Assembly: GCA_023424865.1 (NCBI GenBank) | Contig: JAFADM010000379.1 | Span: 1 to 6,901, forward strand | Reading direction: 5' to 3' | Length of the DNA stretch: 6,901 nucleotides | Source of the DNA: Bacillota bacterium | Lineage (GTDB): Bacteria > Bacillota_A > Clostridia > DSM-8532 | In this document: piece after piece, positions 1-5,913 of the stretch | How positions within the stretch are numbered: position 1 is the stretch's first letter | How the letters are laid out: every line of letters starts with the position of its first letter | Notes under the pieces: model-generated | Seen by the model: only the letters and a program-made list of their open reading frames with translations | Databases searched by the model: none | What the model was told of the DNA's origin: nothing | Program-made: the position numbers and the translations under genes

Positions 1-509
1 TCCTCAAGGATAATATTGCTTGGCTCAATCTTCACATTCTCAAGGGTATAGCCTGCGGGCAGCTCGCCTTCATAGACAATATTGACAGGAAACTGCTTGC
101 CCACGATTTTATCCAGCTTAACCGTAACGGAGGTTGGGTTGATGGAAGAAATAATAATGGATTCCTCCCCCAGATATTCGGGGGTAGCGATACGAAGGGT
201 ATGACTTCCCTCCGTGTCCAGCTCCGATAAATCCAAAAAATTCTTAAAATCGTTTTCAGTGATATCGGCCAGCTTCAGCTTCCGGCCTTTTATTTTTATA
301 TCCACCCGAGAGGGCAGCGCTGATCCTACTATCTGCAAATTATTGAGAGCAAGGACTTCCGCATTATTGGACAGAGGAATCGAGAGAGATTTTTCCATGT
401 AGGGATTATCACTGTCAAGAACCATAAACCAAATAAAAATGGCCGTCATAACAGAGATGACCTTTATTACCAAATCCCTTTCAAAAAGCTTATCGATTAG
501 TTTGTTCAC
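1..509 (-). CDS. cdaR: CdaR (YbbR-domain regulator of diadenylate cyclase), 5' part only
   Basis: The 3' end lies beyond the left edge; 169 codons are visible. Translation begins NKLIDKLFERDLVIKVISVM and continues into one hydrophobic segment (about residues 12-32, ending IFIWFMVLD). This is followed by beta-rich sequence with repeated motifs such as SLSIPLSNNAEV, PSRVDIKIKG, INPTSVTVKLDK and QFPVNIVYEGELPAGY, typical of YbbR domains outside the membrane. The chosen start is GTG at 509, because no ATG, GTG or TTG lies in frame just upstream and a GAAAGG sequence sits about 9 bases before it. It overlaps the end of cdaA by 20 bases, so the two are almost certainly co-translated. In Firmicutes CdaR binds the membrane cyclase CdaA and modulates its activity; glmM commonly follows, but that would lie outside this window. 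Identity rests on the N-terminal architecture plus position after cdaA. Confidence 0.9.
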   Translation of the reverse strand, partial: MNKLIDKLFERDLVIKVISVMTAIFIWFMVLDSDNPYMEKSLSIPLSNNAEVLALNNLQIVGSALPSRVDIKIKGRKLKLADITENDFKNFLDLSELDTEGSHTLRIATPEYLGEESIIISSINPTSVTVKLDKIVGKQFPVNIVYEGELPAGYTLENVKIEPSNIILE

Positions 510-1344
510 TGTTCTTCGCCTTTCTGAAATTAAAGAGCTTTCTGTCCTGGGTATCATCCATTAAAAACCGGGTTAAGGCCTTTCTCAGTAAATCAGGTGT
601 GAGGTTTCGTGTAAGGCCCCCGTTATGGGCATAGGATATCTTTCCTGATTCTTCAGAAACCACCACGGCAATGGCATCGGAAACCTCCGTTATGCCAAGG
701 GCTGCACGGTGCCTGGTACCGAGCTCCCGGCTCAGACTGGCGTTCTGGGTTAAGGGAAGGTAGCAGCCGGCTGCCTTGATAATGTTCTCCCTTATGATAA
801 CCGCGCCGTCATGGAGAGGGGTTTTAGGGGTAAAAATATTTCCCAAAAGCTCTTCTGAAACCAACGCCTCAATGCGGGTGCCTGTATTAACGATATCTCC
901 GATTTTTGTACCTCTCTCAAGAATAATCAATGCCCCGATATAGTCCCGTGAAAGGGCCGAACAGGCCTTAACAACGGTTTCAATGGCGGAGCTGACTCGA
1001 ATGCGCTCTTCCTCGCTTCTTCGGACCATAAAATCCTTAAGGCCGCTGCTTCCAAGCTTTTCCAGGGCCCGCCGAAGCTCCGGCTGGAACAATACGATAA
1101 GCCCAAAGCCTAAAAGCTGAATCATGCTTTGAAGCAGAAAGGCCAGGGTTCTCAACCCCAGCATTTCCGAAAGCTTGGTAAATATCAAAATAAATACGAG
1201 CCCCTTGACCAGCTGAATGGCTCTTGTTTCCCTGACAAGCTGAATCCCTTTGTAAACGATATATGAAACAATAGATACTTCCAGTATCATGCGCAGTATA
1301 TCCAATGGACCGTTTAAGCCTAAATAGTTCATGATGTTGTTCAT
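490..1344 (-). CDS. cdaA: Membrane diadenylate cyclase CdaA (DAC domain)
   Basis: Predicted to condense two ATP into cyclic di-AMP, the second messenger controlling potassium and osmolyte transport and cell-wall homeostasis in Firmicutes. The 284-residue length fits the CdaA/DisA_N family (about 270-285). Three N-terminal membrane segments are visible (roughly 17-36, 43-61 and 66-86), then a linker helix (about 88-130) and the cytoplasmic DAC domain. Both diagnostic catalytic motifs are intact: DGA at 179-181 (in PLHDGAVI) and RHR at 211-213 (in GTRHRAALG). The ATG at 1344 is preceded by GGAG at 8-base spacing. It overlaps the downstream cdaR by 20 bases, and the stop is TAA. It lies 191 bases after the response-regulator gene, with a possible promoter of its own in that gap. 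The C-terminal tail after about residue 262 is polar and Lys/Asn/Gln-rich, and probably disordered. Confidence 0.97.
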   Translation of the reverse strand: MNNIMNYLGLNGPLDILRMILEVSIVSYIVYKGIQLVRETRAIQLVKGLVFILIFTKLSEMLGLRTLAFLLQSMIQLLGFGLIVLFQPELRRALEKLGSSGLKDFMVRRSEEERIRVSSAIETVVKACSALSRDYIGALIILERGTKIGDIVNTGTRIEALVSEELLGNIFTPKTPLHDGAVIIRENIIKAAGCYLPLTQNASLSRELGTRHRAALGITEVSDAIAVVVSEESGKISYAHNGGLTRNLTPDLLRKALTRFLMDDTQDRKLFNFRKAKNSEQTNR

Positions 1345-1369
1345 GTCCGCATCTCCAAAGGTTTTCTCT

Positions 1370-1391
1370 TATGCCAAAAGCCTATGGGGCA
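1370..1391 (-). other. Weak stem-loop in the presumed cdaA leader
   Basis: TATGCC and GGCATA form a perfect 6-base-pair stem around a 12-base loop; a competing CTATG/CATAG hairpin overlaps it. It lies between the candidate TATAAT box and the cdaA ribosome-binding site (GGAG at 1353-1356). No U-tract follows, so it is not a terminator. A stem this short can arise by chance. Confidence 0.2.
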
Positions 1392-1407
1392 TAGTTCTTT
1401 ACAATAA

Positions 1408-1438
1408 ATTATATCCTCTTCCAGATTTTTTTTGTATA
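1408..1438 (-). promoter_or_regulatory. Candidate sigma-A promoter for cdaA
   Basis: A perfect TATAAT -10 hexamer occurs on the minus strand at 1413-1408. The best -35 options are poor: TATACA (1438-1433) at 19-base spacing, or TACAAA (1436-1431) at 17-base spacing. A run of eight A lies between the elements. Transcription would start near 1401, giving a leader of about 57 bases before cdaA. The alternative is that cdaA is only read through from the pst-pho block, since no canonical terminator separates them. Confidence 0.4.
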
Positions 1439-1535
1439 CGCTCCAACGGTTTGTAACACAAATGCAATATATGCTTTTGTCCGGTAAGCCATGGCAACGC
1501 ATGGCCCCTTCCGCATTCAAAAACCTGTATCCTTT

Positions 1536-2231
1536 TTAAACAAACCGATAGCCCACACCTCTTACCGTTTCAATATATTCCGGCTTGCCGTCTTCCTGCT
1601 CCAGCTTCTGCCTTAAGTACCGGATATGCACATCCACCGTCCGGGTTTCACCAAAATAGTCAAAACCCCAAACCTTTTCCAAAAGCATATCCCGTGATAA
1701 AACTCTGCCCCTGTTCTGAACCAGTATCTTAAGAAGCTCAAATTCCTTGAGGGTAAGCTCCAGTCTGTTTTCTCCTTTATAAATCTCATGGCGCTCCAGG
1801 TCAATGGTAATATCTCCCGCACTTAAGTTCTCTCCCCGGGATTCAGCAGGAATATCGGCTCTTCTGAACAGAGCCTTTACCCTGGCGGTGAGCTCCCGTA
1901 TGCTGAAGGGCTTTGTAATGTAATCATCCGCGCCCAGCTCCAATCCCAGTACCCTGTCAAACTCCTCTCCCTTGGCTGTCAGAAGGATGACAGGCAGGGT
2001 TTTGAGCTTGGCATTCTGGCGAATGCGCTTAAGTATTTCATAGCCATCCATGCCGGGCAGCATGATATCCAGAATAAACATATCCGGGATACAGGAATCG
2101 CACAGCTTGAACATTTCCTCACCGCTAAAAAAAGTGGAAACAGCATACCCCGCCGCTTCCAGATTATAATTGACAAGCTGCTGGATGTGGGATTCATCCT
2201 CGACCAGAAAAATAGTTCGTTTGGCAGACAT
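1536..2231 (-). CDS. phoP: OmpR/PhoB-family response regulator, probable PhoP of the phosphate regulon
   Basis: The protein has an N-terminal receiver domain and a C-terminal winged-helix DNA-binding domain. Counting from the ATG, the acidic pocket is E11/D12, the phospho-acceptor is D55 (in FILDIMLPGMDG), the switch residue is T85 and the conserved lysine is K107 (in ITKPF). The output domain shows the family signatures LTLKEFELLKIL, NRGRVLSRDMLLEKVWG, TRTVDVHIRYLRQKL and a terminal GYRFV, which argues for a complete protein of 231 residues. A GTG at 2249 would add six residues and overlap the phoU stop, but has no ribosome-binding site. The ATG at 2231 has AGGGGG 9 bases upstream and begins where homologues do. 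The gene follows phoU by 14 bases, which supports a phosphate role, but sequence alone cannot separate PhoP/PhoB from other OmpR-type regulators. No histidine kinase gene follows it. Confidence 0.9.
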   Translation of the reverse strand: MSAKRTIFLVEDESHIQQLVNYNLEAAGYAVSTFFSGEEMFKLCDSCIPDMFILDIMLPGMDGYEILKRIRQNAKLKTLPVILLTAKGEEFDRVLGLELGADDYITKPFSIRELTARVKALFRRADIPAESRGENLSAGDITIDLERHEIYKGENRLELTLKEFELLKILVQNRGRVLSRDMLLEKVWGFDYFGETRTVDVHIRYLRQKLEQEDGKPEYIETVRGVGYRFV

Positions 2232-2245
2232 GCTTTTTATCCCCC

Positions 2246-2953
2246 TCACTCTGCGGCATCATCTTCAATAGCCTCCGTGGGATTTATTCCGGGATGCTGA
2301 AGGTGAAGATGCTTTCCAGTTTCATTATACACGGCCCACTCGGCAATGTTAGTGGCATGATCCGCAATTCTCTCAAAATATTTAACAATAAACATTAAAT
2401 CCACATTGGTTTCCACCGACTGCCCGCCGGCTTTAATCTGGCTTACAAGATCCATTATCATTAAATTAAAAAGCTCATCCACCGCGTCGTCGTCGCTGCA
2501 AACTTCGCTTGCAAGCTTCAAATCCTCATGGATGAAAGCCTCAATGCTCCGTCCCACCATACTGCGGGCAAGGCCTGCCATGGTATAGATGTCGGGATTA
2601 ATTTTATAAGGCTGGCCAGGTGCCAGACGCAAAGTGATTTCAGCTATATCCGCAGCGTGATCACCGATTCGTTCCAGATCCGTAATCATTTTAAGACTGG
2701 AGCCGATAACCCGCAAATCCCGGGCCAGGGGCTGCTGAAGAGCAAAGAGGCTCAGGCAGCGCCGTTCAATCCTTGTTTCCACATTGTCAATTTCATCGTC
2801 GTAACGGATAATTTCCGCCGCGCGAACCGCATCCATTTCCTTGAGGGCAATAATGGTTTTGTCCATGGCTTCTTCCACCATGCCTCCAAGTCTTCCTATT
2901 TCATCCCTCAAGTCCTCAAGGCTCTTTTCCAGGTGCTGTCTCATTCCGTTCAT
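2246..2953 (-). CDS. phoU: PhoU phosphate signalling / Pst-modulating protein
   Basis: This is a cytoplasmic all-helical protein with two tandem three-helix PhoU domains. The N-terminal helix has the typical LGGMVEEAMDK segment (22-32). The two family metal-binding helices are plain: TDLERIGDHAADIAE (91-105) and KYFERIADHATNIAEW (191-206), with the repeated E-x3-D spacing. PhoU connects the Pst transporter to the Pho sensor kinase and restrains phosphate uptake and pho expression when phosphate is plentiful. At 235 residues it is slightly longer than usual (about 215-225) because of a tail rich in His and acidic residues. The start is ambiguous: ATG at 2953 and a second in-frame ATG at 2944 both have an AAGGA sequence nearby, and the second would leave MRQHLEKSLEDL, resembling many homologues. 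The gap from pstB is 141 bases and the regulator follows 14 bases later. Confidence 0.96.
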   Translation of the reverse strand: MNGMRQHLEKSLEDLRDEIGRLGGMVEEAMDKTIIALKEMDAVRAAEIIRYDDEIDNVETRIERRCLSLFALQQPLARDLRVIGSSLKMITDLERIGDHAADIAEITLRLAPGQPYKINPDIYTMAGLARSMVGRSIEAFIHEDLKLASEVCSDDDAVDELFNLMIMDLVSQIKAGGQSVETNVDLMFIVKYFERIADHATNIAEWAVYNETGKHLHLQHPGINPTEAIEDDAAE

Positions 2954-3086
2954 TCCTTTCCTTTTAAAACTATAGCCGATTTCACCGGTAATTCCGAAAA
3001 AGTCATTGCTCCGGAATAAGGCTAAATCAAATGCGAGGGTTACGCGCTCTATAGTATATTTTCCCCATTCTTTTATTAAATGAACA

Positions 3087-3107
3087 ACGTTTTATCAACC
3101 AAAACGT
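3087..3107 (-). other. Short inverted repeat spanning the pstB stop codon
   Basis: ACGTTTT and AAAACGT form a perfect 7-base-pair stem (plus one possible G-U pair) around a 7-base loop containing most of the pstB TGA. No U-tract follows. The 141-base pstB-phoU gap otherwise holds only a weak ATTCCG/CGGAAT pair (loop 15) and no convincing promoter. It may modestly affect termination, mRNA decay or expression between pstB and phoU, or be chance. Confidence 0.25.
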
Positions 3108-3871
3108 CCTGTAATGTATCTTTCAGTTCTCTCATCCTTAGGCTTATTGAAAATGCGCTCCGTTGTATTGTACTCCACCAGATCACCCAGGAGGAAAAAG
3201 GCGGTTCGATCCGAAATACGACCGGCCTGCTGCATATTATGAGTAACGATAACAATAGTGTATTTTTTCTTCAGCTCCTCACACAAATCCTCGATTTTCA
3301 TAGTGGAGATAGGATCCAGTGCCGAGGTGGGTTCGTCCATAAGAATAACCTCCGGCTCGGTGGCCAGGCTTCTGGCTATGCACAGACGCTGCTGCTGCCC
3401 TCCCGAAATACCCAGAGCGCTTTTATGAAGGCGATCCTTTACCTCATCCCAGAGAGCGGCGGCCTTGAGGCTCTTTTCGACAACCTCGTCCAGGGCGGCT
3501 TTTTTACGAACACCGTGAATTTTTGGCCCGTAAGCCACATTCTCATAAATGGACATGGGAAAGGGATTAGGCTTTTGGAATACCATGCCTACCCTTTTGC
3601 GAAGCTCCACCACATCGATGCCTCCGCCCAGTATCTGCTGATTATCCAGTAAAATACTCCCATTAATGTGTACGTTTTCAATTAAATCATTCATCCGGTT
3701 CAGCGTTTTAAGGAAGGTGGATTTACCGCAGCCCGAAGGACCGATAAGAGCGGTAATCTCCTCGCTGTATATTTCAACATCAATATTTTTCAGGGCCTGA
3801 AAGCTTCCATAATGAAGGTTTAGATCCTGAACCCTTATTTTAACCTGTTTTTCTTTTTGCTCACTTAGCAT
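3095..3871 (-). CDS. pstB: Phosphate ABC transporter ATP-binding protein PstB
   Basis: Cytoplasmic ATPase that drives phosphate import through PstC/PstA. All ABC motifs are intact in the 258-residue protein: Walker [10 protein letters not shown] (44-52), Q-loop glutamine 99 in VFQKPNPFP, signature SGGQQQR (156-162), Walker B VILMDEP with D179/E180, D-loop SALD (183-186) and switch histidine H211. The stretch after the Q-loop, [21 protein letters not shown], is characteristic of PstB among ABC proteins, and the length matches the family (about 250-260). The ATG at 3871 is preceded by AGGGGG at 7-base spacing. The start codon lies inside the last codons of a 15-codon mini-ORF that begins just after pstA, so PstB synthesis may be translationally coupled. 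A short inverted repeat spans its TGA stop. Confidence 0.98.
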   Translation of the reverse strand: MLSEQKEKQVKIRVQDLNLHYGSFQALKNIDVEIYSEEITALIGPSGCGKSTFLKTLNRMNDLIENVHINGSILLDNQQILGGGIDVVELRKRVGMVFQKPNPFPMSIYENVAYGPKIHGVRKKAALDEVVEKSLKAAALWDEVKDRLHKSALGISGGQQQRLCIARSLATEPEVILMDEPTSALDPISTMKIEDLCEELKKKYTIVIVTHNMQQAGRISDRTAFFLLGDLVEYNTTERIFNKPKDERTERYITGRFG

Positions 3872-3912
3872 GAAATAACCCCCTGTTGATTCCGAATTTT
3901 ATGGTAGTGCAT
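3865..3912 (-). CDS. Possible 15-residue mini-gene bridging pstA and pstB
   Basis: The pstA stop TAA lies in the sequence TTAAGGAGAAAAGACATG, where AAGGAG stands 7 bases before an ATG at 3912. The frame reads [15 protein letters not shown] and ends in a TAA two bases after the pstB ATG, in another frame. A ribosome loaded here would therefore finish on the pstB start, the arrangement expected for translational coupling. I recognise no homology and propose no function for the peptide. It could be a coupling leader, a remnant of an older pstB start, or chance. The ribosome-binding site is as good as any in the operon and serves no other visible start, which is the main support. Confidence 0.35.
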   Translation of the reverse strand: MHYHKIRNQQGVISC

Positions 3913-3923
3913 GTCTTTTCTCC

Positions 3924-4778
3924 TTAACGTGTCTGGCCGCTGCGGTTCATAATACGCCCGGCTGTTCGGTTTGCAAGAAAATTCAGAATGGCGATAATAA
4001 CAATAAGTATGGTTGCGGTGGCATAGGCGCTGACAAAATCCGCCTCTTCCCGGGCAACCATGTAAAGGTGTACCGAGAGTGTACGGACGCTGCTTGTAAA
4101 AAGCTGCTCCACTGCGGGTATACGTGCTACGGAGCCCACTGTAAACACAACCGCCGCCGTTTCTCCAATAACACGCCCCATGCTTAAAATAACCGCGGTT
4201 AAAATCCCCGGCAGAGCACTGGGCAGAATAACTCTGCGGATAGTATAAAGCCGTGAAGCACCCATTGCCAGGCTGCCTTCCCGATATCCCGGATTAACGG
4301 CCTTCAACGCTTCTTCCGTGGTACGAACAATAAGAGGCAAAATCATTATGCTTAAGGTCAGGGCGCCCGATACAACGGAAAATCCCAGCTTCAGGTTATC
4401 TCTGAACAAAATATATCCGAAAAGGCCGTAAATAATGGACGGGATACCCGAAAGGCTTTCAGTTGCAAAACGAATAACACGAATTATTTTTCCCTGGCGT
4501 GCGTACTCGGTAAGGTAAATGGCCGCGGATACACCGATTGGCACCGCAATGATAAGGGTACTGAAAATAAGCAGCAGGGTGCCTACAATCATGGGAAAAA
4601 TACCTGTTTCACCCTTGTAAAGATTGTATTCGCTGGTTATAAACTCAAGGCTTAGTCCACCTACGCCATGGTACAGGATATACCCTATCATCCATACGAG
4701 AAAGCCTACAGTGATGAATGAAAAGAGAAATATCAGCGTTTTGAGGGTCAGGTCTTTCAGCTTGCGTCTTTTTTTCAC
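3924..4778 (-). CDS. pstA: Phosphate ABC transporter permease PstA
   Basis: Second membrane channel subunit of the Pst importer, pairing with PstC and coupling to PstB. The 284-residue protein has a basic cytoplasmic N-terminus (KKRRKLK) and about six hydrophobic segments (near 13-36, 61-88, 106-125, 132-151, 190-216 and 250-271). The permease EAA-type loop contacting the ATPase is clear at 155-192 and contains GYREGSLAMGAS followed by LPSALPGI. PstA-typical residues flank it, including GIPSIIYGLFGY (111-122) and GRVIGETAAV (201-210). The start codon is GTG, with a very strong AAAGGAGG 7 bases upstream that directly abuts the pstC stop (15-base gap). After the TAA, a second strong ribosome-binding site opens a mini-ORF leading to pstB. 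Length and motifs indicate an intact gene. Confidence 0.97.
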   Translation of the reverse strand: MKKRRKLKDLTLKTLIFLFSFITVGFLVWMIGYILYHGVGGLSLEFITSEYNLYKGETGIFPMIVGTLLLIFSTLIIAVPIGVSAAIYLTEYARQGKIIRVIRFATESLSGIPSIIYGLFGYILFRDNLKLGFSVVSGALTLSIMILPLIVRTTEEALKAVNPGYREGSLAMGASRLYTIRRVILPSALPGILTAVILSMGRVIGETAAVVFTVGSVARIPAVEQLFTSSVRTLSVHLYMVAREEADFVSAYATATILIVIIAILNFLANRTAGRIMNRSGQTR

Positions 4779-4793
4779 TGCACTTCCTCCTTT

Positions 4794-5690
4794 CTATTTG
4801 TCCGCCGAGCGGTTGACAAGCAAATTAAGTATTAAATTAAGAGCAAGGATAAAGACGAAGAGTACAACCCCTATTCCGAACAAAGCGGAACGGTGAGTTG
4901 GGGCGGCATAGGACATATCCTTGGCAATGGTGGCGGTCATAGGACTGACAACGCTTAAAATAGAGTTGGGCATATTGGGTATGTTACCGCATACCATGAT
5001 GACAGCCATGGTTTCACCAACAGCCCGGCCCATGCCAAGAACTACGGAGGAAAGAATGCCGGATTTGGCCGCGGGAATAAGTACCTTGAATATGGTTTCA
5101 ATTTTGGATGCCCCAAGAGCCAGGGAGCCTTCCTTAAATTCAACCGGAACAGCCCTCAGAGAGGTTTCAGATATATTAATAATGGTGGGAAGCACCATAA
5201 CCGCCAGAATAATAATCATGGCAAGAAGCCCTGTTCCTGTGGGGCTGTTGAAATGAACACGGATAAAAGGAACAATTACCGTAAGGCCAAAGAAGCCATA
5301 GACCACCGAGGGAGTACCGGCAAGCAGCTCAATACAGGATCTTAATACCGTTGCAAGCTTGCGGGGAGCAATTTCCGCAAGCATGACGGCTGTAAAAATA
5401 CCGATGGGCACGCCCACGACAATGGCCCCAAGCATACCAATAACCGAAGCCACCAGCATGGGAAAAATACCAAAGCTGGGCTCGGCAGACGTGGGTTTCC
5501 ACTGAGTACCAAAAATAAATTCGCTCACACCGAATTTTAAAATGGGCGGAACGCCTTCATAAAATATATAAAAGCATATGAGAGCAACGGAGATAACCGT
5601 AAGCAGTGCACATGCCACAAAGAGTAGCTCGATGGCTTTTTCCAGCCTTTTGGTCTTTCTTTTGTGTGTCAGACCAAGGGATTCGTTCAT
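4794..5690 (-). CDS. pstC: Phosphate ABC transporter permease PstC
   Basis: First membrane channel subunit of the Pst importer. The 298-residue protein starts with a basic cytoplasmic stretch (residues 9-18) and has about six membrane segments (near 21-44, 75-105, 117-142, 153-172, 208-234 and 268-293). The EAA-type coupling loop at 175-212 reads ETSLRAVPVEFKEGSLALGAS and onward to LIPAAKSGI, parallel to the loop in PstA. The segments GTPSVVYGFFGLTVIVP (125-141) and GMGRAVGETMAV (219-230) are typical of PstC. The larger loop between the first two segments, with GTQWKPTSAEPSFGIFP, separates PstC from PstA. The ATG at 5690 has GGAG 7 bases upstream. It lies 223 bases after pstS, the largest gap in the operon, and 15 bases before pstA. 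Confidence 0.97.
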   Translation of the reverse strand: MNESLGLTHKRKTKRLEKAIELLFVACALLTVISVALICFYIFYEGVPPILKFGVSEFIFGTQWKPTSAEPSFGIFPMLVASVIGMLGAIVVGVPIGIFTAVMLAEIAPRKLATVLRSCIELLAGTPSVVYGFFGLTVIVPFIRVHFNSPTGTGLLAMIIILAVMVLPTIINISETSLRAVPVEFKEGSLALGASKIETIFKVLIPAAKSGILSSVVLGMGRAVGETMAVIMVCGNIPNMPNSILSVVSPMTATIAKDMSYAAPTHRSALFGIGVVLFVFILALNLILNLLVNRSADK

Positions 5691-5815
5691 AAATGTTCTC
5701 CATCCTTTCCTGATTTCCCGGAAAGCTTTCGTATACCCGCCATATTACGACTATACTCTATTTCCCACCGGTCTTTTTGGAGTATGTCCGGGTAAAACCA
5801 ACGGGTAAAGCCCAA

Positions 5816-5846
5816 GCGGCGCACCCTAAAAAAGGAGCAACGCCGC
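5816..5846 (-). other. GC-rich stem-loop in the pstS-pstC gap
   Basis: GCGGCG and CGCCGC form a perfect 6-base-pair stem, with one further G-U pair possible on the minus-strand RNA. They enclose 19 bases in which CCT/AGG may add an inner stem. No U-run follows, so a complete intrinsic terminator is unlikely. It is the second hairpin after pstS, and the pair may form a decay barrier protecting pstS mRNA. Confidence 0.4.
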
Positions 5847-5869
5847 CATAACCTCTACCGATCTCAAAT

Positions 5870-5896
5870 GCGACAGGCCTTTAAAAGACCTGCCGC
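5870..5896 (-). other. Stem-loop 17 bases after pstS (mRNA-stabilising element or weak terminator)
   Basis: On the minus strand GCGGCAGGTC pairs with GGCCTGTCGC over 10 base pairs around a 7-base loop (TTTTAAA). Two pairs are G-U on the minus-strand RNA but would be A-C mismatches on plus-strand RNA, so the structure suits the pst transcript direction. The sequence after it is ATTTGAGATC, with no U-tract. In many binding-protein ABC operons such a hairpin keeps the binding-protein message more abundant than the permease messages; that role is inferred here. Confidence 0.6.
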
Positions 5897-5913
5897 ACCC
5901 CTTTATCAGGCAT

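Noticed and set aside
1481..1517. GCCATG/CATGGC inverted repeat after the regulator gene as a terminator
   Set aside because: The stem is six base pairs plus wobble pairs and no U-tract follows on the minus strand, so it does not qualify as an intrinsic terminator.
2381..2400. TTAACA-like hexamers resembling a PhoP box inside phoU
   Set aside because: They lie within conserved coding sequence (DLMFIVKYFERIAD) with no promoter nearby, and reflect AT-rich codons.
2950..3006. 18-codon minus-strand ORF in the pstB-phoU gap whose TGA overlaps the phoU ATG
   Set aside because: The GGAG is only two bases from its ATG, too close to work well, and a short ORF ending in an ATGA overlap is easily chance. 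It is weaker than the pstA-pstB mini-gene.
2528..3019. 163-codon plus-strand open frame opposite phoU and its leader
   Set aside because: Its codons mirror the PhoU frame, it has no recognisable domain, and phoU is clearly the real gene.
3080..3652. 190-codon plus-strand open frame opposite pstB
   Set aside because: It lies wholly antisense to a gene with every ABC motif intact and encodes no recognisable domain. Long antisense frames are common opposite conserved genes.
5705..5725. CTTTCC/GGAAAG inverted repeat just before the pstC ribosome-binding site
   Set aside because: Only six base pairs in purine/pyrimidine-biased sequence with a 9-base loop; likely chance.
5742..5770. Possible pstC promoter (TAATAT or TATAGT in the pstS-pstC gap)
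   Set aside because: No acceptable -35 hexamer lies at 16-18 bases from either -10 candidate, and co-transcription from pstS is the simpler reading.
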